64,000 nt of DNA from Gastranaerophilus sp944325835 (GCA_963931575.1 OZ007029.1:1426001-1490000); one strand, 5' to 3'. Shown: positions 33,955-42,954, counted from the stretch's first letter. Program-made: numbers and translations. Notes: generated from the letters alone by a model not told the origin.

Positions 33955-35406
33955 ATGACGAACGTAACAAAGCAAAAAAGATTTACCGGAAATATACAAA
34001 AGAAATATAATAAAGTAAAAGCCCCGATAGTTGAAGCGCTGCAGCAGGCTTATATTAATCCTACATACCAGTTTCATATTCCGGGGCACACAAAAGGCGC
34101 AGGCGCTCTGCCGGAATTCAAGCGCCTTATCGGAAGCCGTGCGTTAAATATTGACACAACCGACGAATTTGACAATCTCGGGACTCTTCACCCAGCAACA
34201 GGGCCGATAAAAGAAGCTCAGGAACTTGCGGCTAAAGCTTTCGGAGCAGAGAAAACATTTTTCCTGCTTAACGGCTCTACTGCCGGAAACCTTGCGATTG
34301 CAATGGCTCTGACTAAAAAAGGTCAAAAGGTTATCATCAACAGAAACTGCCACCGTTCAGCCTTGACGGGGATGATTATTTCCGGTGCGGAACCTATCTG
34401 GGTCAATCCGAAACAATTTACCGATTGGGGTATCTGGGGAAATATTACCCCCGAAACAATTGAAGATGCCCTCAAATCACACAGTGATGTTTCAATGGTT
34501 TGGATTACTAACCCGACTTATGAAGGTGTAGTTTCCGATATAAAATCTATTTCCGTAATTTGTAAAAAATATAACGTTCCGCTAATCGTTGACGAGGCGC
34601 ACGCATGTCTGTGGAACTTCAATGAACATCTTCCGACCTCAGCACTCAAACTCGGCGCGGATGCGGTTGTTCATTCGCTTCACAAAACCGGCGGAAGTAT
34701 GAGCCAGAGTTCAATGCTGCACATTGCAAAAAATTCGTTAATTAACGCGGATGATGTGGAAAAAGCGTTAAAACTTTTACACACAACCAGCCCGTCAATG
34801 ATTTTACTTGCAAGCCTTGATGCCGCAAGAGCAAATCTTGAATCAACACGCGGGAAAAAAGCACTTGCACGCGCTGTGGCAAATGCGAAATATCTGCGCA
34901 AAGAAATTGATAAAATGGAACACATTCATCATCTTCGCCCGGATTTTGGCTATAAGACGGATGTAACTAAAGTATTTATCAAAGCCGACGGATTATCAGG
35001 CAAAAGGCTCGAAAGTATTCTGGAGATTGACTTCAACATAGAAGTTGAAAGCGCATCGGACAACGGCTTGTTAATACTTTCCAACATCGGCAACAAGCGT
35101 TCCGATATTGAATACCTTGTAAAATGCCTGAACAAAATTGATAAATCTCATTACTCAGACATATATTATTTAGAAAAGAAAAAGCACATGCCAATGCTGA
35201 CACCTCAAATAAAAATGAGCCTGCGCGAAGCTTATTATGCAGAAAAAGAAACTCTGCCAAAAGCACAGGCAATCGGCAGAATTTGTGCGGAAGTAATCGC
35301 GGAATGCCCGCCTGGCATTGCAATCCTGCTTCCGGGAGAACTTATTACGGAAAAACATCTTCCGTACCTCACCGATTATGAATGCATTGAAGTCATTACC
35401 GGCTAA
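33955..35406 (+). CDS. Orn/Lys/Arg-type PLP-dependent decarboxylase family
   Basis: A 483-residue fold-type I PLP enzyme of the Orn/Lys/Arg decarboxylase group. The PLP-binding Lys244 is in HSLHKTGGSMSQ; IVDEAHACLW (211-220) gives the Asp that contacts the pyridine nitrogen; HIPGHTKGAG and the LNGSTAGN phosphate loop are typical. At about 480 residues it matches the shorter bacterial SpeA/YaaO-like class rather than the 700-residue inducible enzymes. Arginine or lysine decarboxylation for polyamine synthesis is plausible. Start ATG 33955. Confidence 0.87.
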   Translation: MTNVTKQKRFTGNIQKKYNKVKAPIVEALQQAYINPTYQFHIPGHTKGAGALPEFKRLIGSRALNIDTTDEFDNLGTLHPATGPIKEAQELAAKAFGAEKTFFLLNGSTAGNLAIAMALTKKGQKVIINRNCHRSALTGMIISGAEPIWVNPKQFTDWGIWGNITPETIEDALKSHSDVSMVWITNPTYEGVVSDIKSISVICKKYNVPLIVDEAHACLWNFNEHLPTSALKLGADAVVHSLHKTGGSMSQSSMLHIAKNSLINADDVEKALKLLHTTSPSMILLASLDAARANLESTRGKKALARAVANAKYLRKEIDKMEHIHHLRPDFGYKTDVTKVFIKADGLSGKRLESILEIDFNIEVESASDNGLLILSNIGNKRSDIEYLVKCLNKIDKSHYSDIYYLEKKKHMPMLTPQIKMSLREAYYAEKETLPKAQAIGRICAEVIAECPPGIAILLPGELITEKHLPYLTDYECIEVITG

Positions 35407-35460
35407 GCCGGCTCTATATTTTAGTCATTGGTAAAAATTTATAAGACAAATTTAAAAACT

Positions 35461-35484
35461 AGCGGGTCATAAAACCCGCTTTCT
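35461..35484 (+). terminator. Terminator after the decarboxylase gene
   Basis: AGCGGGT (35461-35467) pairs with ACCCGCT (35474-35480) around CATAAA and is followed by TTCTC. The T-run is short, so the call is moderate. Confidence 0.55.
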
Positions 35485-35592
35485 CAATTATAAATATTTT
35501 GTTAAAAATAGCTGAAAACTATTGCAATCTAAAAGTTTTCGTGGGAAAATTCAGTTGTGGCAGATTATTCACAAAAAAGAAAGGACGAAAAT

Positions 35593-36909
35593 ATGTCAAC
35601 ATTTATTGAAGATGTAGTAGCAAGACAGATTTTAGACTCTCGCGGTAACCCGACTGTTGAAGTTGATGTTACATTATCTTGCGGAGTAGTAGGCAGAGCA
35701 GCTGTTCCATCAGGTGCCTCTACAGGTATCTTTGAAGCTTTAGAACTCAGAGACGGCGACAAATCAAAATACTTGGGTAAAGGTGTTTTGAAAGCTGTTG
35801 AAAACGTTAATAAAATCATCGCTCCGGAATTAATCGGTAAAGATGCTTCTAACCAACAAGAAATCGACAACTTTATGATCGAACTTGACGGTACAGAAAA
35901 CAAATCAAAATTAGGTGCTAACGCTATTTTGGGCGTATCTTTGGCAGTTGCTAAAGCAGCATCTATGGCTTATGAAATGCCATTATACAGATACTTAGGC
36001 GGTATCAACGCTGTTACACTTCCGGTTCCGATGATGAACATCATCAACGGCGGTGCTCACGCAGATAACAACGTTGACTTCCAAGAATTCATGATCGCTC
36101 CTGTTGGCGCATGCTGCTTCCAAGAAGCTATCAGAATGGGTGCTGAAGTATTCCACAACTTGAAATCAGTTTTGAAATCAAGAGGCATGGTTACATCAGT
36201 AGGTGACGAAGGCGGTTTCGCTCCAAACCTTTCTTCTAACGAAGAAGCTTTGAAAGTTATCGTTGAAGCTATCGAAAAAGCTGGCTATACAACTGAACAA
36301 GTTAAAATCTGCTTAGACGTAGCATCTTCTGAATTCTACGAAAACGGAACTTACAACCTCGAAGGTGAAGGCAAAAAATTATCAAGAGCAGAAATGGTTG
36401 ACTTCTTAGAAAACTGGGTTAACCACTATCCAATCATCTCAATCGAAGACGGCATGGCTGAAGAAGATTGGGAAGGATGGAAAATGTTAACTGACAGAAT
36501 CGGCGACAGATGCCAATTAGTTGGTGACGACTTATTCGTAACAAATACTAAGAGATTAGCTAAAGGTATTGAAAAAGGCGTTGCTAACTCAATCCTTATC
36601 AAAGTTAACCAAATCGGTTCATTAACTGAAACTTTACAAGCTATTTCAATGGCTCACGAAGCTGGTTACACAGCAATTTCTTCTCACAGATCAGGTGAAA
36701 CCGAAGATACATTTATCGCAGACTTGGCAGTAGCTACAAACTGCGGTCAAATCAAAACCGGTTCTGCATCAAGATCTGACAGAATTGCAAAATACAACCA
36801 ATTAATCAGAATTGAACAAGAACTCGGCTCAGCTGCAAAATACTTAGGTTTGAAAGCTTTCAACGGCCAAAAATCTAAGAAATCAGAATGCTGCTGCTCT
36901 TGCTGCTAG
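35593..36909 (+). CDS. eno: Enolase with a Cys-rich C-terminal tail
   Basis: A 438-residue enolase, interconverting 2-phosphoglycerate and phosphoenolpyruvate. Start ATG 35593 after AAGGACGAAAAT. All hallmarks are present: ARQILDSRGNPTVEVDV, the GAS loop AVPSGASTG, NIINGGAHADNNVDFQEFM, GDEGGFAPN, SIEDGM, VGDDLFVTN, IKVNQIGSL, and ISSHRSGETED. Codon choice is strongly biased toward a few codons, as expected for an abundant protein. The last residues KSECCCSCC, five Cys in six positions, are not part of the normal enolase fold and suggest metal or redox chemistry or surface display. No second enolase is seen. Confidence 0.97.
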   Translation: MSTFIEDVVARQILDSRGNPTVEVDVTLSCGVVGRAAVPSGASTGIFEALELRDGDKSKYLGKGVLKAVENVNKIIAPELIGKDASNQQEIDNFMIELDGTENKSKLGANAILGVSLAVAKAASMAYEMPLYRYLGGINAVTLPVPMMNIINGGAHADNNVDFQEFMIAPVGACCFQEAIRMGAEVFHNLKSVLKSRGMVTSVGDEGGFAPNLSSNEEALKVIVEAIEKAGYTTEQVKICLDVASSEFYENGTYNLEGEGKKLSRAEMVDFLENWVNHYPIISIEDGMAEEDWEGWKMLTDRIGDRCQLVGDDLFVTNTKRLAKGIEKGVANSILIKVNQIGSLTETLQAISMAHEAGYTAISSHRSGETEDTFIADLAVATNCGQIKTGSASRSDRIAKYNQLIRIEQELGSAAKYLGLKAFNGQKSKKSECCCSCC

Positions 36910-36940
36910 TTAACTGATTTAACAGATACAAACAATGCAA

Positions 36941-36969
36941 AAAGGCGGGTGTTTTCAACACCCGCCTTT
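36941..36969. terminator. Bidirectional terminator between enolase and prepilin copy A
   Basis: AAAGGCGGGTGTT (36941-36953) pairs with AACACCCGCCTTT (36957-36969) around a three-base loop. T-runs follow on both strands, so it ends both the plus-strand enolase and the minus-strand prepilin gene. Confidence 0.85.
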
Positions 36970-37008
36970 TAATTTAAGAATTTGAATGATCTTTAAATCA
37001 TCTTTGTA

Positions 37009-38253
37009 TTAGTTTCTTTTAACACAAAACACAAAATATTGTTCGTTAATTATTGCAGGCGAAGCCTGACCCGTTTTAAAACTTTGTCGCCAAGCTTTTT
37101 CCGAAGAAAGCACTGAACTTGACCAAACGCTTCCATCAATAAAATCTCCAAATAAAATATTATTGTATACCATAGACATCAATTCATAAGTTGTAGGCAA
37201 ACGACTTTCCGAATCCAGATTGCGACAATAAGAAACGGCAGCATCCTTATCCATAACATTAGAGCTTCTGCTTAAAACTACCGGTGCAACGACAAAAGAA
37301 TCTGTCGGATATAGAATACTCATAAACCCAATATCTTTGCCTACGGTATTCGGCCCTTTGTTCCCATTTAAGTCATAAATAAAATTTGCACACATTTTAG
37401 GCATAACATAGTAAGCTGAATTTTCAGACATAGCAGGCTGACACTGAGGATTATAGAAAACGGCAACAGACTCTCCATTTGCAGTTTCAAAGGCTGCGAC
37501 TTTGGTATTTATATTTGCCTGAGGATTTTTAAATATAACACCAGGAACGGCCGGAGTAGAGATGTCCTCAGTAAATAAAATGTTTAACTCCTTTAATGTT
37601 TTTGGAAAAGATTCTACTACACTTCCTGCAAAATTTGTGAACTTATCTACAATTCCGCAATCTTCTAAATGCTCACTATCACATATATTATTTATCTTTA
37701 AAACTTTTGAGAGTCCATCTGTTACAAAAGTTTCAGCCGCAGTATCGACAGCATCAGAAGCTCCTGAAGAACTATCTTCTGTTAATGTTCCATAACCATT
37801 CAAAGCAGGCATTAGTGCTATTGCTTGAGAAAATCTCGCATAAAGTGCCTTTCGTTGAGTATTCCAAGTTCTCTCGTTGATATTCCCTGTCAAACTCGGC
37901 AACGTTATCGCAGCAACAACACCGATTATCGTGAGAGATAATAGTATCTCGGCCATTGTAAAGGCCAAGCCGAGCAGAGCCACGGAACAAGGCTTGCCTT
38001 GTGTAGAGTCGAGCGCGCGACGCGGCGTGCCTGAGGCACTTCCCCGATACGTTGGTAGGTTTTGTCGTAACGTTATAAGACCGGCTTTGCCGGCGCGCTC
38101 TTTCGCGCAAGCGCGAGCGGTGGCGTTTGCGTGAGCGAGCGGAGTGCGGAGTGCTGAAAGCACGTAGGCACGTTTTCCGCGAGTCGAACAAGAAAACGCG
38201 AGGCGCAGTACCAACGTTGACTGGATTGCCACGCGGTCTGCTACCGCTCGCAA
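37009..38253 (-). CDS. Prepilin-like protein with long repeat-derived leader (copy A, phase-variable)
   Basis: The prepilin core begins at 37,962 with AFTMAEILLSLTIIGVVAAITLP and continues as NINERTWNTQRKALYARFSQAI, then AAFETANGESVAVFYNPQC, GPNTVGKDIGFMSILYPTDS and a Ser/Tyr-rich variable end. Ahead of it in the same frame is an unbroken ~430-base stretch of interspersed repeats. The only start with a Shine-Dalgarno is the ATG at 38437 (AAAGGATGGA upstream), and it is separated by a 13-G run; the frame is correct only with 12 (or 15) G. As sequenced that ATG gives a 21-residue peptide, so the copy reads as OFF. The coordinate 38253 (a TTG) is just the first possible start in frame. With 12 G the leader would be about 158 residues. 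Confidence 0.8.
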   Translation of the reverse strand: MRAVADRVAIQSTLVLRLAFSCSTRGKRAYVLSALRTPLAHANATARACAKERAGKAGLITLRQNLPTYRGSASGTPRRALDSTQGKPCSVALLGLAFTMAEILLSLTIIGVVAAITLPSLTGNINERTWNTQRKALYARFSQAIALMPALNGYGTLTEDSSSGASDAVDTAAETFVTDGLSKVLKINNICDSEHLEDCGIVDKFTNFAGSVVESFPKTLKELNILFTEDISTPAVPGVIFKNPQANINTKVAAFETANGESVAVFYNPQCQPAMSENSAYYVMPKMCANFIYDLNGNKGPNTVGKDIGFMSILYPTDSFVVAPVVLSRSSNVMDKDAAVSYCRNLDSESRLPTTYELMSMVYNNILFGDFIDGSVWSSSVLSSEKAWRQSFKTGQASPAIINEQYFVFCVKRN

Positions 38254-38394
38254 TGACGAAATATTGTCACCCTGAACGCGTTTCAGGGTCTGGCCAATGT
38301 GGGATATCTGCTCGTATTGTGGGACAGATTCCGAAACAAGTTCGGAATGACAATTAATGGCTTTCGACTGTTCAATAGTGCCTGTTAAGAGAGG
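37963..38394. repeat. In-frame mosaic of palindromic repeats between the G-tract and prepilin core (copy A)
   Basis: GC-rich DNA, open in one minus-strand frame for over 430 bases. It includes the CCGAGCAGAGCCACG repeat seen at 9,845, the element CTGGATTGCCACGCGGT...CAATGACGAAATATT (38223-38264) also in copy D with a different but paired stem, and the ATTCCGAA/TTCGGAAT hairpin (38328-38348) also in copy D. Confidence 0.75.
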
Positions 38395-38407
38395 CCCCCC
38401 CCCCCCC
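38395..38407 (-). repeat. Poly-G tract, 13 G (copy A)
   Basis: Thirteen uninterrupted C on the plus strand, thus 13 G on the coding strand, 29 bases after the ATG at 38437 that opens MKQRRVLIFT. Changing the length by one or two bases would switch the downstream prepilin frame. Confidence 0.9.
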
Positions 38408-38472
38408 TGTAAAAATTAATACTCTCCTTTGTTTCATTTCAATTCCATCCTTTCTTAATCGTTACATAGTTA

Positions 38473-38501
38473 ATTATACAGTATATTTTAAAAATAGTCA
38501 A
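38473..38501 (-). promoter_or_regulatory. Near-consensus promoter of prepilin copy A
   Basis: TTGACT (38501-38496) and TATAAT (38478-38473), 17 bases apart, at 36 bases before the ATG at 38437. It begins directly after the tsaB stop. Confidence 0.8.
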
Positions 38502-38503
38502 GC

Positions 38504-39118
38504 CTATTTTGCGTTAGCAGGAGCGGCGAGATACAATGGTGTAAGTTTTCCCCAATCACCATCTTCCGTCTTAGCCTTTTCTACTGCTATTTTTGCAATG
38601 ATTTCGCCCAATGACAAATCTAATTTCTGATATGAAACTCCGCCCAAAATCGGCTGCAATTTATCATCAGTCACAACAAAATAACCGTCAGTATTAATTT
38701 CATTAAGCGGAACAATCCCCTTAATTTCATCATCAATCGCGACATAGGCACTTTCGCGGCGCGCATCCAGTGCGATTAATTTCTTTTTACCTTCGTAGTT
38801 AATCGGAAGATTTTCAAGAACTTCAAAAGACGTAACGCCAATAAGTTTTTTGCCGAGTTCCTGTGCCATAACACGTGCAACTGTCATACATGTTCTGATT
38901 GCGGTAAACCCTCCAGGGCCGACACTTGTCGCAATCAGGTCTAAATCGGCAAAGGTCAGACCGTTCTCAAGAAGCACATCCTTGATAGTTTCAAGCAGTC
39001 TTGGTGAACGGGTTTGCATTCCCTCGTAAGGAGCCGCAACAGTTTTAAGAGTAACGCCATCACGAACCAAAGTTACATACATCTTATCCAAACAAGTATC
39101 AAACGCTAAAACTAACAT
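38504..39118 (-). CDS. tsaB: tRNA threonylcarbamoyladenosine biosynthesis protein TsaB
   Basis: A 204-residue protein of the TsaB (YeaZ) family. The actin-like start LVLAFDTCLDKMYVTLV, the LLETIKDVLLENGL helix, DLDLIATSVGPGGFTAIRT and the short C-terminal half are diagnostic. TsaB is the scaffold partner of TsaD for the t6A modification of tRNA position 37. It overlaps tsaE by seven bases, as in many bacteria. The next downstream element is the promoter of prepilin copy A. Confidence 0.93.
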   Translation of the reverse strand: MLVLAFDTCLDKMYVTLVRDGVTLKTVAAPYEGMQTRSPRLLETIKDVLLENGLTFADLDLIATSVGPGGFTAIRTCMTVARVMAQELGKKLIGVTSFEVLENLPINYEGKKKLIALDARRESAYVAIDDEIKGIVPLNEINTDGYFVVTDDKLQPILGGVSYQKLDLSLGEIIAKIAVEKAKTEDGDWGKLTPLYLAAPANAK

Positions 39119-39579
39119 TTTTCCAGCCCTTCTATAATATAGTCAAAACCCTTTCCGCTAGGTTCAAACTCGTAAATTCTTGCATCATCGTCATTATAGG
39201 TGACATTAATTTTCAGGTGATTAAACGGAATTTCGTTTTGAGAAAATTCTGCCCATTCAACAAAGGTGATATTTTTACCTTCTGAATATTCTCTGAGCTC
39301 ATCCGCAATCGTTTTAACTCCTTCGTTTTCAAGGCGGTAGAGATCAAAGTGGTAAACCGGAAGTTTTGCGCTATGGTACTCATTGAGAATAACGAAGCTC
39401 GGGCTTGTCACTTTCTCCGTTACCCCGAGAGCCTCTGCGACAAGTTTAACAAACGCTGTTTTACCCGCCCCGATTTCACCGTAAAGGTTCACGAAACAGC
39501 CATTCTCAATAAGCCCCGCAAAATCCTGCGCGAGTTTCTTTGTATCTTCCAAACTATTACAAACTCTTGAATACTTCAT
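39112..39579 (-). CDS. tsaE: tRNA threonylcarbamoyladenosine biosynthesis protein TsaE
   Basis: A 155-residue P-loop ATPase: GEIGAGKTAFV (residues 34-44) is the Walker A, then VTSPSFVILNEYHSAKLPVYHFDLYRLEN, the classic TsaE segment with the switch and Asp of Walker B, and ITFVEWAE later. TsaE drives the TsaB-TsaD complex in t6A synthesis. Start ATG 39579 four bases after the GGDEF gene's end. The length is normal. Confidence 0.94.
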   Translation of the reverse strand: MKYSRVCNSLEDTKKLAQDFAGLIENGCFVNLYGEIGAGKTAFVKLVAEALGVTEKVTSPSFVILNEYHSAKLPVYHFDLYRLENEGVKTIADELREYSEGKNITFVEWAEFSQNEIPFNHLKINVTYNDDDARIYEFEPSGKGFDYIIEGLEKC

Positions 39580-39582
39580 TTT

Positions 39583-40953
39583 CTAATTCTCCATATCAAC
39601 AGCGGAAACGACTTTATTTCTGCCGCCGGCTTTTGCCTCGTACAACGCCCTGTCCGCCTTAATTATCAGGTCAGAAATTTCGTCGCCGTCCTGCATTTGA
39701 TAAACACCAAGGCTTATTGTTACATTAATATTTTTATGTTCGGGTGTGAGTTTTGAGATGTCAATCATACGTTTTTCAACGGCTTTTCTAAGACGTTCCG
39801 CAACCATACACGCGTCTTTAATACCGGCACTCGGCAGAAGTATCGTAAACTCTTCACCGCCGTAACGCCCTGCTACGTCGTATTCACGAAGCTGCGAACG
39901 AATAACATCTGACACGGTTTTCAGCACCAAATCCCCGACCGCATGCCCGTAGGTATCATTAACACCTTTGAAGAAGTCGATATCCGTCATAATCACAGAA
40001 AGCGGCAGGTGCTGGCGGCGTGAGCTTGAAACCTCCTGTTTTAAGCGTTCTTCAAGCTGACGTTTGTTATAAAAACCCGTCAGTGCGTCAAGCGTTGCGT
40101 GTTTGAGGATTTCGGCATAAACATTTGCGCGGTTAATAGTTGTTGCGACCTGATTGGTAAGCTGTTCAATATAATCAACTTCTTTATCGTTAAGCTTGCC
40201 TTCCATACTTTTTGTAACGATACAGCCAAAGAGTTTGCCCTCACTAATCAGCGGGAAAACACCCGTTTTCTTGTCCGCAGTCAGGATACATTCGGAATCA
40301 CTTGTCAAAATGCTTATAAGCCCGTAGATTTTTTCATCGTTACAAGCCCCCGGCCAAACAAGCGAAAATTCCTGCTCATCCTCCTTGCGCAGAAAAATAT
40401 ATATTAAATGATTTGAAACAAATTTATCAAACATTTCACCGATAAGCGGCACGATATAGTTGAGTTCATATTGCGTTTCAATAATTTTGGCAATATTTTT
40501 CATAGAATCGTGGAAGTTGATATTTTTCTGCATTTTCTCATTGAGAATAATATTTTGAACTTTTAAAGAAATAACATCAGCCGCGACCTCAAGGAATTTT
40601 AAAAGTTCATCCGCCTGTTCGGTTTGCGTAAACTCAAGCATTCCAATAAATTTCGACTGTTTTTTCAGCGGGAAATAAAGCTTGTCCTCGACAATTTCAT
40701 AGGAATTTTTCTCTTTGATATCTGCATAAATTTTGTAATACTGTCCGACGACCTTTTTTTCAAAAATGTCGTCAATATAAAGCCAGTTTCTGGAAAAATC
40801 CCGAAGCTGCGAGGTCGTACCGTCCCATGTGTAAAGCTCGGTTTTTTTCACCCCAAAATAATCCGCAAAAAAATCATGCAGAGAATTCAGGATACTTTTT
40901 GCGCTGTAGGAACTGTTCAAAATTTTGGATAATTCCGAAATTTTTTGAATCAT
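39583..40953 (-). CDS. GAF-GGDEF diguanylate cyclase
   Basis: A 456-residue protein: an N-terminal GAF-like sensory region (1-280) in two parts and a C-terminal GGDEF domain (about 285-450). The active-site motif is GGEEF (365-369) and the inhibitory RxxD (Arg356-Asp359) lies five residues before, so product feedback is expected. DALTGFYNKRQLEERL and DIDFFKGVNDTYGHAVGD are the standard substrate and Mg residues. It makes cyclic di-GMP; an HD-GYP protein at 22,109 is a candidate opponent. No transmembrane segments. Confidence 0.93.
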   Translation of the reverse strand: MIQKISELSKILNSSYSAKSILNSLHDFFADYFGVKKTELYTWDGTTSQLRDFSRNWLYIDDIFEKKVVGQYYKIYADIKEKNSYEIVEDKLYFPLKKQSKFIGMLEFTQTEQADELLKFLEVAADVISLKVQNIILNEKMQKNINFHDSMKNIAKIIETQYELNYIVPLIGEMFDKFVSNHLIYIFLRKEDEQEFSLVWPGACNDEKIYGLISILTSDSECILTADKKTGVFPLISEGKLFGCIVTKSMEGKLNDKEVDYIEQLTNQVATTINRANVYAEILKHATLDALTGFYNKRQLEERLKQEVSSSRRQHLPLSVIMTDIDFFKGVNDTYGHAVGDLVLKTVSDVIRSQLREYDVAGRYGGEEFTILLPSAGIKDACMVAERLRKAVEKRMIDISKLTPEHKNINVTISLGVYQMQDGDEISDLIIKADRALYEAKAGGRNKVVSAVDMEN

Positions 40954-40955
40954 GA

Positions 40956-41708
40956 TTAAACGTCCAATTTCTCCATAATTTCATCAGGAATATCAAAATT
41001 CATATAAACATTCTGCACATCATCATGTTCTTCCAGCTTATCAAGAAGTTTCATAATCTGTTGTGCGGTTTTCTCATCCGTAACCGGAACCGTATTTTGC
41101 GGAATACGCGTAAATTCTGCGGTTTGCGGTTTAAATCCTTCTTTTTCCAAACCTTCAACAACTTTCTGGAAGTTTTCAACAGAGGTTAAAACAGTATAAG
41201 TATCATCTTCATCAACGATATCTTCAGCATCGAGGTTAATTGCGGCTTCAAAAAGTTTATCGTAATCAACGCTATTCTTGTCAAAAATCAATTGTCCTCT
41301 TTGATCAAACATCCAGCTGACAGCGCCAGTTGTACCGAGGTTTCCGTTGTATTTTGTAAAATAGCTTCTGATATCGCCCGCGGTTCTGTTTCTGTTATCG
41401 GTCATTGTTTCGACAACGACAGCGACACCGCCCGGCGCGTAGCCTTCATAAACGAGTTCTTCATAATTTTCGCTTGAGCCGGCACCGGCCCCTTTTTCAA
41501 TAGCGCGTTTAATATTATCATTCGGAAGCCCGGCGGCTTTTGCTTTTTCAATGGCAGTTCTTAAACGGAAGTTCCCTGCAGGATCAGCCCCGCCCAAACG
41601 CGCCGCAACGATTAATTCTCTTGAATATCTCTGAAATACAACAGCACGCTGCGAATCAACTTTTGCTTTTTTATGTTTAATAGTCGACCACTTTGAATGT
41701 CCTGACAT
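40956..41708 (-). CDS. YebC/PmpR-family protein
   Basis: A 250-residue protein of the YebC family: MSGHSKWSTIKHKKAKVDSQRA start, FRLRTAIEKAKAAGLPNDNI, YEGYAPGGVAVVVETMTDNRNRT and WMFDQRG are all typical. YebC proteins act as transcription regulators or, as shown more recently for YebC/YebC2, help translation of proline stretches. Start ATG 41708. It lies upstream of the GGDEF gene on the same strand. Confidence 0.93.
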   Translation of the reverse strand: MSGHSKWSTIKHKKAKVDSQRAVVFQRYSRELIVAARLGGADPAGNFRLRTAIEKAKAAGLPNDNIKRAIEKGAGAGSSENYEELVYEGYAPGGVAVVVETMTDNRNRTAGDIRSYFTKYNGNLGTTGAVSWMFDQRGQLIFDKNSVDYDKLFEAAINLDAEDIVDEDDTYTVLTSVENFQKVVEGLEKEGFKPQTAEFTRIPQNTVPVTDEKTAQQIMKLLDKLEEHDDVQNVYMNFDIPDEIMEKLDV

Positions 41709-41775
41709 AAATCTTTTCTCCTGTATTTACTCTCTTATTTACTAAAATGATAACCTAAACAAAGAATAAAGACAA

Positions 41776-41803
41776 GGGCGGGGATTTTAAAAAAGCCCCG
41801 CCC
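41776..41803 (-). terminator. Terminator after prepilin copy B
   Basis: GGGCGGGG (41776-41783) pairs with CCCCGCCC (41796-41803) around a 12-base loop. It sits just past the copy B stop; the downstream minus sequence is TTGTCTTTATT, so the U-run is modest. Confidence 0.6.
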
Positions 41804-41808
41804 TACAT

Positions 41809-42954
41809 CTAACGTTTAACACATATCACCCCAGGAGAAACCAGACTTCTGGAGTATCTAATTTTTCTACCCGAACGCGAAGCCATTGCAATTGCATACT
41901 CAGAAGATGTAATTGTTGATGTCCAAAAAGCTTCATCCCCCATACTTAATTCAAACAGATTTTTATTAACAAACATCGCTATAGCCTCCTCGACATTTGG
42001 CAGGCGATACTCCAAATCCTGTTTTGTACATACTTTTAAAGCATTATAATGATCTATACTGGCAGAAGATGCATATTGTAAATTTGGATACGGGGCTACG
42101 ACAACAGTATCAGACGGATAAATCGCACCAATGACCCCGATATCTTTACCGACAGTATTTGGGCCTTTAGAACCGTTCAAATCATATACAAAGTTAACAC
42201 AAACATTCGGCTGCGCAAACCAATAAGTTCCGCCCGAACCATCCATAGTTCCGTTAAAATCCATTTTGCAATTTGGATTATAAAATGTCAAAACTGATTC
42301 ACCATTTGCAGTTTCAAATGCAGCAGCCTTGACATCCGTCATAGAATAAGAAAAAGCTGAAATCCCTGTCAGCATCTCAGGATTTAAATCGCCAAAAGAT
42401 TTTGGAAGAGAAATTTTCTCGGCTTTTAATGTAGTTATGGAACTGCTAAACCCGCAATCATATAAATGATCATTATCACAAATATTATTAATTTTGAGAA
42501 CTTTCGATAAACCTGCGGTAACAAAAGTTTCAGCGGCGGTATCCTCTGTAACGCTGCCGCTTTCATCTTCGGTCAGGGTTCCATATCCGTTTAAAGCCGG
42601 CATCAGGGCGATTGCCTGACTAAAACGGGCATAAAGCGCTTTTCTCTGTGTGTTCCACGTGCGTTCATTTATGTTTCCCGTGAGTGACGGAAGCGTTATC
42701 GCTGCCACCACTCCGATTATCGTGAGAGATAACAATATTTCCGCCATGGTAAACGCCAACGCTCGCGCATCCTCCATCAGATTTTTCGTGCTCCAATTGC
42801 TCGGAACCAAAACTTCTTTCGTTAATTTTCCACTCGGGTTGCTTTGTGGATGCCGCTCGGCGGCCGGCTCAGCCTTCTCTCTCAGATTTCTCGTGGTTCG
42901 GTCGCGCGGAACCAAATATGGCACCGGCTCAGGGCTCCCCCCCCCCCCCTGCAT
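41809..42954 (-). CDS. Prepilin-like protein with repeat-derived leader (copy B, phase-variable)
   Basis: Core from 42,753: AFTMAEILLSLTIIGVVAAITLP, NINERTWNTQRKALYARFSQAI, ALNGYGTLTED, AAFETANGESVLTFYNP, GPNTVGKDIGVIGAIYPSD. The in-frame leader reads GGGGSPEPVPYLVPRD, then a run like that in copy D, then AERHPQSNPSG shared with copy C. Two possible starts compete: ATG 42979, which has AAAGGATAGA 7 bases upstream and matches the other copies but needs 12 G; and ATG 42954, which has no Shine-Dalgarno but is in frame with the current 13 G. So this copy is OFF from the conserved start and could be weakly ON from the second. Confidence 0.8.
   Translation of the reverse strand: MQGGGGSPEPVPYLVPRDRTTRNLREKAEPAAERHPQSNPSGKLTKEVLVPSNWSTKNLMEDARALAFTMAEILLSLTIIGVVAAITLPSLTGNINERTWNTQRKALYARFSQAIALMPALNGYGTLTEDESGSVTEDTAAETFVTAGLSKVLKINNICDNDHLYDCGFSSSITTLKAEKISLPKSFGDLNPEMLTGISAFSYSMTDVKAAAFETANGESVLTFYNPNCKMDFNGTMDGSGGTYWFAQPNVCVNFVYDLNGSKGPNTVGKDIGVIGAIYPSDTVVVAPYPNLQYASSASIDHYNALKVCTKQDLEYRLPNVEEAIAMFVNKNLFELSMGDEAFWTSTITSSEYAIAMASRSGRKIRYSRSLVSPGVICVKR
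42754..42936. repeat. Repeat mosaic between G-tract and core (copy B)
   Basis: Two tandem diverged units of the form CAGATTT(T/C)TCGTG...CGGAACCAAA, and the GTGGATGCCGCTCGGCGGCCGGCTCA segment shared with copy C. Open in one minus-strand frame throughout. Confidence 0.7.
42937..42949 (-). repeat. Poly-G tract, 13 G (copy B)
   Basis: Thirteen C on the plus strand (42937-42949). The conserved ATG at 42979 starts MKRRSVSINA and needs 12 G for the prepilin frame. Confidence 0.9.
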
